Shown piece after piece: positions 1-9,441 of a DNA stretch of 64,000 nt; positions within the stretch are counted from its first letter, which is position 1, and each line of letters starts with the position of its first letter. A program made the translations under genes and the position numbers. The DNA lies in contig OZ231126.1 in the NCBI GenBank assembly GCA_965153355.1, positions 106,578,001 through 106,642,000 of the forward strand, given 5' to 3'. This DNA comes from Flaccisagitta enflata. Taxonomy: Eukaryota; Chaetognatha; Sagittoidea; Aphragmophora. The notes under the pieces are model-generated. The model ran no database searches. It was not told the origin of the DNA and saw nothing but the letters and a program-made list of their open reading frames with translations.

Positions 1-475
1 GGTTGGTTGGTTGGTAACACATTCGTTCGACACGGCGCACCTTATTGGCCTACTTGGCCTTGTTTCAACTAACAACAGCACAAGAAAAAACGGAACAACT
101 TGCTTCGATTATTTTTGCTGAACTGAGTGCCTAAACCATAGAAAATTCATGACTGTTTGAAAGCTCTGCAAAAGATCTTTCAAACGCCATGTTGCTGATC
201 ATTCCAGCTTTATTTGTTTTGAAATGGCTTTGGAATGAGTAAAAACATTGCCCCATTCAATTTTATGTTCGTTTGAATAAAAAGGTTTTGAAAAAAACAT
301 AGTTCACTTTGACAAGCTCTAACTTTAAAACCGTTTGAGATACAGACTTGGGATTGGTCTAGAATGAAAGAAAATTCAAAAATCTTTAAAATCGTTTTAA
401 AAAAAAGTTTCATTAACATTTTTTTCGTCTTTTTTCCCATGGATTAACAAAAAGATTCAGCTTCCTCAACTTCAA
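1..475. other. Non-coding, no gene recognised
   Basis: AT-rich sequence opening with a short GGTTGGTTGG run. The only open frames are short and of low complexity. Nothing else is seen. Confidence 0.6.
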
Positions 476-1597
476 TTTTTAGTCGCGTGCACGCGACTTT
501 ACACCTTGCCGTGTCGGTCGGTCGGTCGGTAGGTCCGTCGGTAGGTCCGTCACATTTTTAAAATTATGACTTTTTAAGTTTTTTTATATTAGGGTACTTT
601 AGGTACTTCAGGGCACTTTAGGGTACTTTAGTTATTTCAGGTACCCATGGTATTTTAGGGTACTTTCTGACACTTTTGTTTTTTTGTAGATATTTTTGAG
701 TATTTTAGAGTATTTTCTGGTATTTTTGGGTGTTTTTGGGTATTTTTGGGTATAATTGGGTATTTTTGGGTGTTTTTGGGTATTTTTGGGTATTTAGGGT
801 TATTTTCAGGTAATTTTGAGTCATTTCTGGGTATGTTGGATGATTTTTTTGGGTATTTGCAAGTATTTTTAGGTATTTTTAAGAATTTTTGGGTATTTTA
901 AAAATATATTGATGTATTTATGTTTTAAAAACAATTTGGACCATTGTGGGACATTGTGGGACATTTCTGAGCAATGTGGCACATAGTGGAACATTTTGGA
1001 AATTTTGAAAATTATGACTTTTTAAGGTTTTTAAGGTGTTTTAAGGTACTCTAGTATGTAGTATGTAGTTGTAGTATGTAGATGTAGTTGTAGTATGTAG
1101 TTGTAGTATGTAGTCGTAGTCTGTAGTTGTAGTATGTAGTTGTAGTATGTAGTTGTAGTATGTAGTATGTAGTTGTAGTTGTAGTGTGTAGTTGTAGTGT
1201 GTAGTTGTAGTATGTAGTTGTAGTATGTAGTTGTAGTATGTAGTTGTAGTATGTAGTTGTAGTATGTAGTTGTAGTATGTAGTTGTAGTATGTAGTTGTA
1301 GTATGTAGTTGTAGTATGTAGTTGTAGTATGTAGTTGTAGTATGTAGTTGTAGTATGTAGTATGTAGTTGTAGTATGTAGTTGTAGTATGTTGTTGTAGT
1401 ATGTAGTTGTAATATGTAGTATGTAGCTGAAGTATGTAGTTGTAGTATGTAGTTATAGTATGTAGTTGTACTATGAAGTTGTAGTATGAAGTTGTAGTAA
1501 GAGGTTGTAGTATAAAGTTGTAGTATGAAGTTGTAGTAGTTGTTAGTAACTTAGCACGCGACTGTTGGCCTGTTGGGCTTGTTACAATTGTGGCCAC
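476..1597 (+). repeat. Palindrome-tipped interspersed repeat, copy A
   Basis: The left end carries the perfect 18-bp palindrome AGTCGCGTGCACGCGACT (about 481-498), followed by TTTACACCTTGCCGTGTCGG and a GGTC/GGTA-rich stretch. The right end has CACGCGACTGTTGGCCTGTT (about 1554-1573) and a GGGCTTGTT tail. The interior is two unrelated tandem arrays: a degenerate 10-mer of GGGTATTTTT type (about 590-900) and a TAGTTGTAGTATG array (about 1050-1540). A copy at 36.0-36.4 kb has the same ends with a different interior array. No protein is encoded; the minus-strand frame across it is a repeat artefact. Element boundaries are approximate. Confidence 0.65.
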
Positions 1598-2220
1598 CTA
1601 CTCTTTAACTTTACACTAAGTTTTAGCAGTAGATGAGAACTCCGCAACGATACACCTTTGCCGTCCATCTGGGAATATATCTTTAATTTTTTAAAACTAA
1701 TCATGTTAAATACATAATAATATAATTATGAAAATATCTCCATGACGAGGAGACATCCTAGAATGAGATTCTTGCCATCGCAATATCTGAGTTTCCATAT
1801 AGTAATGATAATTACAATTTTTAAATTCAATACTCATTCAAAAAATGATTCTTTTCGCGCTTATCTCAGTGCAGAACAAGGCCTGCTATTCACCTGACAT
1901 GTTGTAACTATAGATATATCTCACCGGAATTGTATACTAAATTCATGAATGTTTCAACGATGCAAATTAGGATATTTTATATTTTAGAGTGACATTACTA
2001 CAAAACAAAAAAAAATTGAAACTTCTGTTTGGCCGACTTGAAGTGCTCGCATTTTGATGCACATTGACAGGTAGGTTAATCTTACATGTATCTACAGTAT
2101 GTAAGACGATCAGTTCTGTATTCATTGTCGCATAGCGTCGCAAACGGTTCAATCAAGGCAATCTCTTGAAGTAGTTTTGGTCGCACCAGGAGAGAAAATC
2201 TGTGATCCTCCCTCGTTCTA
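1598..2220. other. Non-coding, no gene recognised
   Basis: AT-rich DNA with stop codons in all frames and no repeat structure that I can recognise. Confidence 0.5.
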
Positions 2221-2225
2221 AATGT

Positions 2226-2226
2226 C

Positions 2227-2315
<89 letters not shown>

Positions 2316-2475
2316 GTGTGCATGTGTGTGTGTAAGTGTGTTTGTGTGTAAATGTGTTTGTGTGTAAGTGTGTTTGTGTGTAAGTGTGTTTGTGTGTAAG
2401 TGTGTTTGGGTGTAAGTGTGTGTGTGTGTGTGTGTGTATAAACAAGCGTGTGTGTGTAAGCGTGTGTGTGAACCA
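2226..2475. repeat. (TG)n microsatellite with degenerate TGTGTTTGTGTGTAAG tail
   Basis: A pure TG run of about 85 bp passes into interrupted TG units and ends in a short poly-A (about 2486-2498). The His/Thr open frames on the minus strand are products of the repeat. Confidence 0.95.
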
Positions 2476-2944
2476 CGCGGATCAAAAAAAAAAAAAAGAT
2501 GCACTTTTGAATGCTTAAATTAGCCAATAAATTTTTAAAAAGACTAAAAGAATCTTAGATAATTTTGAAGCCCTTTTACAGTACTTTCATTTGGCGCAAA
2601 TCTGGTATTGATATCTTTTTTTGTTTAAAAATGGCATCAGTTTGAGTAAAAACGTTGCTTATATCAGTTTAACAATCCCTATGAAAAAAGTGCATCTTAG
2701 CAAAATTGTGCTTCTCTTAGCAGAGCTCTAGTTCCTAAACGGTTTGAGATACAGACCTGGAGTTGGTCTAGATTTTTTGAAAATCTTTAACAAGTCTTTC
2801 TTAAAAATAGCTAAAATTATTTCTTACATCTGTTTTATCAATTGATAGATAGGAGCGGTTGTTTTTTTAACTAAGCGGTATTTGTTCAGTTACAGTTAAA
2901 CCCCGTATGACAACAATGAATTCTATCTGTTAGAGGTGGATGTA
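2476..2944. other. Non-coding, no gene recognised
   Basis: AT-rich DNA. The phrase around 2740-2770 (GAGATACAGACCTGGAGTTGGTCTAGA) echoes 335-363, so this is probably an older copy of the same dispersed repeat. No gene is seen. Confidence 0.45.
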
Positions 2945-3165
2945 TATTGTTGCCAATATATCTAACTAGGCCGGATACACGGCTACCCCAGTTGCGTGCG
3001 GGTGGCAGTGAAAGAAAAGATCACCAGGGTATTTGGCCAAATTTAGGCCAGAGCAGTAAGTTCAATGGCTCAATAACGCCGAAAAAGTAAAAAAGTTGAC
3101 TGACCAACCGATGGACGGACAGGCTGACGGACAGACAAAGTAGAACGCGACTAAAAAAAATATAC
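2945..3165 (-). repeat. Diverged member of the palindrome-tipped repeat family
   Basis: Begins with the module ACTAGGCCGGATACACGGC (about 2967) and ends in a GACGGACAGACAAAG..AACGCGACTAAA stretch (about 3118-3158). The same pair of end modules is found at 3680-3866 and, in part, at about 36733 (GGCCGGATAAACGCC). The palindrome itself is only half preserved here. Confidence 0.5.
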
Positions 3166-3345
3166 GGTTACATCCCGCTACAGATTCAGGAGTAACGGAA
3201 ATCCGTCTGTATAATGGATGTGAGGTTATGGTCCTTTCATGTTAAATTCATCTTCTTCTGCTTTGTAGTTGCATACACGCATGTTTGAGTGTGAATGGGG
3301 GGGGGGGTGTGGATGGGAATTGGACGTCCCTGCCCAAACGTTGTA

Positions 3346-3582
3346 TTTCTTCTTCTTCTTCTTCTTCTTCTTCTTCTTCTTCTTCTTCTTCTTCTTTTTC
3401 TTCTTCTTCTTCATCGTCATTTTCTTATACCTCTTCATGGTCTACTTCTTTTTCATGGTCCTCTTCTTTTTCTTTTTTTTTCTTCTTCTTCTTCTTCTTC
3501 TTCTTCTTCTTCTTCTTCTTCTTCTTCTTCTTCTTCTTCTTCTTCTTCTTCTTCTTCTTCTTCTTCTTCTTCTTCTTCTATT
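3346..3582. repeat. (TTC)n microsatellite
   Basis: Two long TTC blocks (about 3346-3418 and 3480-3580) are separated by an imperfect TTC-derived spacer. The poly-Ser, poly-Phe, poly-Leu, poly-Glu and poly-Lys frames here are artefacts. Confidence 0.95.
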
Positions 3583-3679
3583 CTTTGTCGGTTGATATTG
3601 GGATCAACCCTGGTGATGCGACAATATAAACTGAGTATCAAAGAAAGAAACTGATTCCATCTAGTTACCATCGATGGAA

Positions 3680-3866
3680 ACAAGGCCGGATACACGGCAA
3701 TCCAGTCGCGGACTATTGGGCAGGAGCAGTAATGCGAAAACCACACGGAATTCAAAAATGTGACGGACGGACCAACCAATCTACCGACCGACAGACCTAC
3801 CAACCGACCGACCTACCGACCGACCGACACGGTAAGGTGTAGAGTCGCGTGTCCGCGACTAAAAAA
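3680..3866 (-). repeat. Short palindrome-tipped repeat, reverse orientation
   Basis: Runs from AAGGCCGGATACACGGCAAT through a GACGGACGGACC / CCGACCGACC-rich stretch to GGTAAGGTGTAG and AGTCGCGTGTCCGCGACT (about 3843-3860). That last stretch is the family palindrome with one central mismatch. It is the reverse complement of the left module of copy A and is the most compact member in the window. Confidence 0.6.
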
Positions 3867-4360
3867 TGGCGGCAAAATAATCGAGGGTAGTACTGTTAAA
3901 AAAGAATGAGATTTTTAATTTGGTTGTGCCAAAAAGGCACGGTTTTCTCATATTCCGCTCAATATTTCACGAGGAATTCAAAAATTGCGGTCTCAAGAGC
4001 CTGGGAAAACGTCTTGGGGATCTTATGAGAAAACTTATTTACACCATTTCTAAACGAATAAAGCTAGGATAACCAAAAAGGTCGCATTTGAAAGATCTTT
4101 TGCAGAGCTTCAAAACGGTCATGGATTTTATTATGTTTTTCTCATTGGACGATTATCAAACACTAACAAACATTTTGTCCTTTTTTTTTTGTGCTATTGT
4201 TATATACACGCCTGTAATTATTGCTAAACATGTCATTGCTAATTCCAATCGCAGCCTTGTTTCCTGGAATTGGCCTTCCCAAGCGCATTTTCCGGCAAAA
4301 GGGGACGACAGGCTTCTGCAAAGACAATGATGATCTAAAGTCGAAGATGAGGTGACAACG
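3867..4360. other. Non-coding, no gene recognised
   Basis: AT-rich DNA. An 80-codon frame (4088-4330) lacks family resemblance or splice support and is not called. Confidence 0.5.
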
Positions 4361-4361
<1 letters not shown>

Positions 4362-4435
<74 letters not shown>

Positions 4436-4570
4436 CGTGTGTTCGTGTGTGTGTGTGCGTGTGTGTTTGTGTGTGTTTGTGTGTGTTTGTGTGTGTGTGT
4501 TTGTGTGTGTTTGTGTGTGTTTGTGTGTGTGTGTGTGTTAGTGTGTGTAAGCCTGTTTGAGCTACCTAGC

Positions 4571-4660
<90 letters not shown>
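4362..4660. repeat. Compound (TG)n / (GA)n microsatellite
   Basis: A pure TG run of about 70 bp, then interrupted TGTGTTTG units to about 4550, then a pure GA run (about 4574-4658). The same TG-then-GA order occurs at 13.0-13.2 kb. Confidence 0.95.
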
Positions 4661-4662
<2 letters not shown>

Positions 4663-4980
4663 TCCTAAGGTTCATTAGTTTGTGTGAGTCACATTTTTTC
4701 TTTGTTATCTCAATGTTTCTCCCTTACATTTTTGTCCGCGACGGAATATCAATCCAACGCGGACTATAATTCAAAGCGGGTGGGTGTCGTCGTCGTCGTT
4801 GTCGTTGTCCTTGTCGTCGTCGTCATCGTCATCACGGATTTTAAAAAATGGATAACTTTTTTATGCTTGGACCGATTTGGTTCATATTTGGTGGGAAGAT
4901 GAACTAGGGTAAGGCGCTTTATATACTATCCAATTTTTGTGATCCGACCAACCCAACCGGCCCAACCAGCCTACTGGCCT
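4661..4980. other. Non-coding with GTC/GTT triplet stretch
   Basis: A short (GTC/GTT)n stretch lies near 4785-4830. The sequence then grades into the tandem array that starts at 4981. No gene is seen. Confidence 0.5.
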
Positions 4981-5500
4981 AAAAGTGAAAAATGTGCATA
5001 ACTTTGGCATTTTTCAACCAATTTGGTTGAAATTTGGTATGGAGTCTCTAAATGGAAGGACTCAACATATGTATGTTATTTATTCACATTTGAGCATGCT
5101 AACCGGCCAAACCAACCTACCACTCAACCAACCTACCAACCTAAAAGTGAAAAACTTGCATAACTTTGTCATTTTTCAATTAATTTGGTTGAAACTTGGT
5201 AACAAGTCTATAAATGGAAGAACTCAACATATGCACACTATCCTGTCAAACCAGCCTACCACCAAACCAGCCTACCAGCCTTAAAGTGAAAAATGTGCAT
5301 ATCTTTGGCATTTTTCAACCAATTCGATTGAAATTTGGTATGGGGTCTCTAAATGTAAGGACTCAACACATGTATGTGATTCATTTATTCTTGAGCATGC
5401 TAACTGGCCAAACCGACCTACCACCCAACTAGCTTACCGGCCTAAAAGTGAAAAACTTGCATAAATTGGACATTTTCCAACCAATTTGGCTGAAACTTGG
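4981..5500 (+). repeat. Tandem repeat, alternating ~162/140-bp units
   Basis: Each unit opens with AAAAGTGAAAAA(T/C)(G/T)TGCAT, then a CATTTTTCAACCAATTTGGTTGAAA-like core and CAACATATG. Unit starts are near 4981, 5143, 5283 and 5446, giving spacings of 162, 140 and 163 bp. This suggests a two-unit higher-order repeat of about 303 bp. Each unit ends in a CCAACCTACC-type pyrimidine/adenine stretch. The open frames across it are repeat products. Confidence 0.8.
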
Positions 5501-5633
5501 TATGGAGTCTGAAGGCGTTTAACGTCTGATTTCTTATCAAGCTCCTGATGCGTAATCGCAAGAACTGACTCCACTGTCGAGCTGCGCTATTGAGTTGGAA
5601 CGTACACCCGCTTAGAACAAATTGTTGAGATGA

Positions 5634-5909
5634 GCGGTCAAGTTGTCCGCGAAATCAGTCTATTCGTGGAATCCTGATGGACAGAGGAAAAGAAAAAGGT
5701 TAGAACACACTCTGTACATCAATGAAGGATACTACTGTAAATGCGCCAAAAAGGGTAAAAAGGTCAAGGACTTACACGGATGTTGTCGAACGGTTTCCAA
5801 TCTAGGCGCAGGACAGGGAAGTCGAGGGAAAAACATCAAAATCGAGTCTCTAATTGATATTGTGAAGTCAAATGTCAGTAAGAGAGTCAGGGAAGCCACT
5901 TTTACTTAA
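5634..5909 (+). CDS. Hypothetical basic Cys-containing protein, possible 3' exon
   Basis: An open frame of 91 codons with no in-frame ATG, so it is either the last exon of a spliced gene or a fragment. It is basic (RKRKR near the start) and has a cysteine cluster of the form C-x-C then C-C in its middle (YYCKCAKK, GCCR). The stop codon TAA (5907-5909) is followed within 7 bp by a canonical AATAAA (5916-5921). The neighbouring 6.2-kb gene ends in the same way. I do not recognise a family. It could be a chance frame; the mixed composition and adjacent polyadenylation signal argue mildly against that. Confidence 0.35.
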   Translation, partial: AVKLSAKSVYSWNPDGQRKRKRLEHTLYINEGYYCKCAKKGKKVKDLHGCCRTVSNLGAGQGSRGKNIKIESLIDIVKSNVSKRVREATFT

Positions 5910-5956
5910 CCTAGAAATAAATAACACGATAAATCAAAGCATCACGAGATTTGAAA

Positions 5957-6289
5957 TTATTTGGCAGCAATGGAACAATGATAAACGAAATCGTCACGTC
6001 GTGGGAATTCGCTAGAGGGGTCGAAGTCTATTCTCCTCTGAGCGGTTGAGGAGATAAGTCCATCAATCCTCAACCCAAAGTCAGCACTTTCGGCGCGCGC
6101 GCGCGCCTCCTCTTCCTCCGTCGATCGAAGATCTCTCTCCTTTTCCTCGATTTCCTCCACTCTGCAGCCGAATGGACGCCATCTTGGATTTTCAACGGCG
6201 AGAGATCTCCTCCTCTTCTTCGGGATCCGCCGAGTCGAATGCGTCCGAACGAGTGCTTCTTGACCTGGATATGGTGGGGAATGTGCAGA
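5957..6289 (-). CDS. Hypothetical acidic/basic ORF antisense to the 6.2-kb gene
   Basis: The minus strand is open from about 6289 to the stop at 5957 (about 110 codons). The stretch VEEIEEKERDL is followed by a run of Glu and Ala/Arg (STEEEEARARAESAD) and a tail with FDPSSEFPRRDDF. No good ATG begins the frame, so it would need an upstream exon. It overlaps the first 40 codons of the plus-strand ORF starting at 6172, and only one of the two is likely to be real there. No family is recognised. Confidence 0.25.
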   Translation of the reverse strand, partial: SAHSPPYPGQEALVRTHSTRRIPKKRRRSLAVENPRWRPFGCRVEEIEEKERDLRSTEEEEARARAESADFGLRIDGLISSTAQRRIDFDPSSEFPRRDDFVYHCSIAAK

Positions 6290-6650
6290 ATGTCACAGTC
6301 CCCCCATTTGAAATATTTGCCAAAAAAATTTCAAATCTCGTATCTAACTAGTTTCTTGTCAGAGAATACCGTTCATTTAAAAAATTTACAAGCTATGACA
6401 AACATCCGGTGCTCATCTCAAAAACAAAAATTTTTAAATATTACAAAGACACTGTTATAAAAACGTGGATCTCGTGCGGATGAGACGATTCAGAAAATGG
6501 GTTTTAGGAGCAGAAACACCTACCACCGTCGATCGTCCGGGCTATCGCTACAGTCTGGTTATGAATTGCTCCTCTTGCTCCATTCTGCATCCAGTCTTCA
6601 TGCTAAAAAGGAAATTGAACGGAACTAGATCCACGGGAATGATGGACTGA
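6172..6650 (+). pseudogene. Small unknown gene broken by TAG and a frameshift
   Basis: An ATG at 6172 opens a frame with a Ser-rich N-terminus (EISSSSSGSAES) and then a hydrophobic/acidic segment (ERVLLDLDMVGNV). It stops at TAG (6349-6351), but the same frame continues with 43 more plausible codons (REYRSFKKF..KYYKDTVIKTW) to TGA at 6481-6483. A different frame then carries on from about 6465 to TGA at 6648-6650 with a C-x2-C motif (NCSSCS). A canonical AATAAA follows at once (6651-6656). I read this as one gene of about 160 codons with two lesions, matching the decay seen across 6-24 kb. The function is unknown. Alternatively, these are two short unrelated ORFs. Confidence 0.45.
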
Positions 6651-6659
6651 AATAAATAA

Positions 6660-7195
6660 TTAGACTATACACTAAGTGGCCTATACTAATGTATATGCTA
6701 TACTATTCTACATACCAAACGCCCCGTCAGGATTGTCCACCACTCCAGCACGTGCGTCTCTGAAAGGCAAGCGGGAGGGGAACTCCCCCATGCCCGGAAA
6801 GGGCATGGAGAAACGGGTTTGGAGAGTTAGAACTGATCCTCATTTCTCAAAATCATACACTTAATATTCTAATTTGGTACAATTGATTCATGAGCAAATC
6901 AAACCCCCCCTACCCCTCAACACTTACGCAGGAGAGTCGCAGGGGGGTCCCCGGTGGGACCCCCTCCCCCGACCGCCCTCTAGAGAAGCGAGGACGGCCG
7001 GCCTGTCCGTCACCGGAAGCATCTCGAGTCGCCATTGGATGATCAACCGCTAGTCTTCCGCGACAACGTGAAACGTCGGTAAGATACGCGCGATTGAAGT
7101 GGGAAGACGATGGCCGGGATCAAGGCGACAAGACCCTCTACTTCCGGCCTTTACCCCTGCCGCCCTTTCCTCCACGATAGGATGGCGCGTCGTCT
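6660..7195. other. GC-rich spacer, no convincing gene
   Basis: Includes a self-complementary GGGAGGGGAACTCCCCC (about 6774-6790) followed by CATGCCCGGAAAGGGCATG (about 6789-6807), two adjacent hairpins. At 7138-7200 a minus-strand frame different from the 7199-8590 ORF encodes an RGG-like tail (YRGGKGGRGKGRK); see that gene. Confidence 0.4.
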
Positions 7196-7198
7196 TTC

Positions 7199-8590
7199 CT
7201 ACTGTGGCGTGGAGGGGGGTTTCTGCCGGAAGGTGGCGCACGGTTGCTCGGCGGCGCGAAGTGGCGTTGAGTGCCAGAAGTCGGCTTCCTTCTGCGCGTC
7301 GGATAGCAGCTGGGCCATCTGAGCAACCTTTGTGTCATGCTCACCGACAACTTTCATCTTGAAATTGTATTGTTCGATGAGCTTCCTCGCCAATCTGGCT
7401 CTATCCGCGGCGTGATCGGCAGCGTGGATCGCGCGATCCATCGGAGATGAGTTGGGATAGAAGTCCGCCGGAAGAATGTCTACAACTTTTTGAATGTCCC
7501 TTGGCCGAGGATGATTTGGCAGCTTGATCGCGACGGCCAACATCGTCTCGGTCAGAAGGTCTTCCGGCGATTGGGGAGGGCGATGTGAAGGAGTGGAAAT
7601 GGATGCCGTCGACGTTGACGACCTGTTGGACGTCGACGCATCTCCAGATTTCCTTTTTGGACGACAATTTCTTTTCTTTTTATTGGCGTTTTGCTCCTCT
7701 CGTCGCTGTTGGTCGTCGTTAACAGGAGGAGGAGGAGGTGGGGGCAGATTTGCGGCTGCCCCCGCGAGCGAACCCCCTTGGTTATTCGTTGTCGTCGTCG
7801 TTGGAGTTGGGCCACGGATTGGTGAAATGTCACGTGACCGCTGGCGTTGAGGAGGAGGAGGCCGGGGAGCAGGACCATGTGGTAATCTCGCGGGACCATC
7901 CATCACCGTTGACGATAACAATGCGGATGCACCCGGCGGTCCACCCCTGCTCACCCAACGTCTCTTCTCACTCACTTCGATGTGGAGATTGTTATCGCCA
8001 GCGCTGGCTCGTCGATCGTCTCTCGGATGATGTTGTGGAGGATCCTGCGTCCCGGGTGTCTGACGCTGATCGCTGCCACTTCCGGTCGAACGCGTAGCCT
8101 CCGCGATCCGACGAGCAGCTCCTTCACGTCGTCTTTTTCTCTGATTTGAGGCTTTTCCACGGGAAATATCTCTCAAAGTCCTGTTTCCCATGTCCGCCGT
8201 TGCTCCAATCGTTCTGATGGTGACAATTTTGCACAATTGGAGCGTCTCGCGAGTTTCAACCATTGAAATCTCTCCGTCCTCTTCGACTAAGTCGTCTCTG
8301 ATGATTTGCGTAGGAACATATGCTCTTTGATCGGCTTGTGGATGAAGAGCATCTCTCTCCGCACGTAAGCGACGCTGCTTGTCGTGGTACATTGCAGTGT
8401 GCTTCCGGTCGATGAGAGCGTCAACTTGGGCGTTGTAGATCTTCACCAATTCGACTGCTTGTTCCTGCGAGATGGAGGACAGGTCACGGATGTACGGCGG
8501 GATTACTAGCGTCGCGTTGGGTGATGCTTGAAACGGCACCGGTACGGTCAAGTCTGCGGCCGGCGTTACTTGTAACTTCGACGACTCCAT
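7199..8590 (-). CDS. Unknown 463-aa proline/arginine-rich disordered protein
   Basis: The ATG at 8590 gives a 463-codon frame with sustained mixed composition. It has a folded-looking N-terminus (about residues 1-130, with ISQEQAVELVKIYNAQVDAL), a basic KRRRE region, a Pro-rich and Thr-run middle (PRPPPPQRQR, PTPTTTTTNN, PPPPPPPVNDD), a KKKRNCRPKRKSG nuclear-localisation-like patch, and a C-terminal helical segment rich in Ala (AADHAADRARLARKLIEQ). In the last 50 codons another frame (to stop near 7138) encodes an RGG-type tail, so the true C-terminus may come from a one-base shift or splice. It overlaps the preceding minus-strand gene by 25 nt, as in a compact viral or retroelement layout. 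No family is recognised. A nucleic-acid-binding or structural role is a guess from composition only. Confidence 0.55.
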   Translation of the reverse strand: MESSKLQVTPAADLTVPVPFQASPNATLVIPPYIRDLSSISQEQAVELVKIYNAQVDALIDRKHTAMYHDKQRRLRAERDALHPQADQRAYVPTQIIRDDLVEEDGEISMVETRETLQLCKIVTIRTIGATADMGNRTLRDISRGKASNQRKRRREGAARRIAEATRSTGSGSDQRQTPGTQDPPQHHPRDDRRASAGDNNLHIEVSEKRRWVSRGGPPGASALLSSTVMDGPARLPHGPAPRPPPPQRQRSRDISPIRGPTPTTTTTNNQGGSLAGAAANLPPPPPPPVNDDQQRREEQNANKKKRNCRPKRKSGDASTSNRSSTSTASISTPSHRPPQSPEDLLTETMLAVAIKLPNHPRPRDIQKVVDILPADFYPNSSPMDRAIHAADHAADRARLARKLIEQYNFKMKVVGEHDTKVAQMAQLLSDAQKEADFWHSTPLRAAEQPCATFRQKPPSTPQ

Positions 8591-9438
8591 GACCGCCTGC
8601 GACGTCTGCGGCGGCGCGGCAGAATTGGAGGAGCAGGAGGAGGAGCAGTAAGTACCCGTTGGGGGCCTGTAAGGGCGGGTTGAGCAACCTCCCCGGGAGG
8701 AAGTCCCTCTCCCCTTCCGTCTTGTTCATGAGTGTCCATGTCATCACCCTCACTGTCATCCTGGGTCTCGTAGTCGTCATCGTCATCGTCGTCATTGTCA
8801 TCATCGTCAAAGTCTAAATTATTAGGGTCATTAACATCCTGTCGCTACACTTCTCCTGCTCCGCGTGGCGGCGGGGGGGCATCCGTGGTTGGATCCGACG
8901 TTGAATCCCCCATGAGTGCCTCCACTCCCGAGACTGCCGTATCGAAGCTTTCGTTGACAGCTCGATTTCTTCTCGCCTTTCTTGCCGCCCGGAGCGCATC
9001 GTCGGCTTGACGACGCGCTTCACCGGCGGCGCGCTTGTCGGCGAAGGCGTTGGCATCGAACGCATTGAGGGCCCGAGCAGGAATAGGGTCCGTAACGGTC
9101 CACGCGCCGGAAGACAAGTCGTTGAAGAGATGGCTGACCCCGTCGATGACGTCATCAGCTCCTCCAACGTTGGACTGCTGCAACCCGCGAAGCCTGCGTT
9201 GTTCTCTGAGGGACGCTGCCCTGGACTCCTGCTCCTGTCTCCTCCTCTTCTTCTCCGGGTCGTTCTTCTCTTCCTCCACTTTCCTCTTCTCCTCTTCCAC
9301 CCTCGCCTGCTCCTCTTCCATCCTCCTCGTCTCCTCCTCATGACTCCTCACCAACTCGTCCTGGGCTCGCGCCATTCGCTGCCTCCTCGCTTCGCGGATC
9401 TCGTCCGGGGTGCCATTTTGGTTGTTCTGCTGCGACAT
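8566..9438 (-). pseudogene. Unknown coiled-coil/acidic protein gene with one in-frame TAG
   Basis: The ATG at 9438 opens 197 codons: a charged N-terminal coiled coil (Arg/Glu heptads around residues 10-80, for example EEEQARVEEEKRKVEEEK), a less charged segment (DDVIDGVSHLFNDLSSG), an Ala/Arg-rich helix and a Pro-rich linker (TDAPPPPRGAG). TAG at 8847-8845 interrupts it. The same frame stays open for 92 further codons to TAA at 8568-8566, encoding a long Asp run, an acidic stretch and a final run of eight arginines. These acidic and basic tails look genuinely coding, so the TAG is either a lesion or read through. A possible 3' splice site (TGTTGCAG) lies just 5' of the ATG. The gene overlaps the next minus-strand ORF (ATG 8590) by 25 nt. 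No homologue is recognised. Confidence 0.5.
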
Positions 9439-9441
9439 GAT

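Noticed and set aside
1031-1597. 188-codon Tyr/Thr/Asn-rich minus frame
   Set aside because: Translation of the TGTAGT tandem array, with no upstream gene signal.
2082-2527. His/Thr-repeat open frames on the minus strand
   Set aside because: Pure translation of the (TG)n microsatellite; same for 4352-4576, 12890-13318 and 40551-41047.
3269-3803. Poly-Phe/Ser/Leu/Glu/Lys frames
   Set aside because: All six frames are open because of the (TTC)n repeat.
4981-5500. CRISPR-like spaced repeats
   Set aside because: Units are about 150 bp with diverged sequence throughout and no short constant repeat with unique spacers; the genome is eukaryotic.
5214-5909. A single gene spanning the tandem array and the 5.9-kb ORF
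   Set aside because: Frames do not connect and the array open frames come from the repeat.
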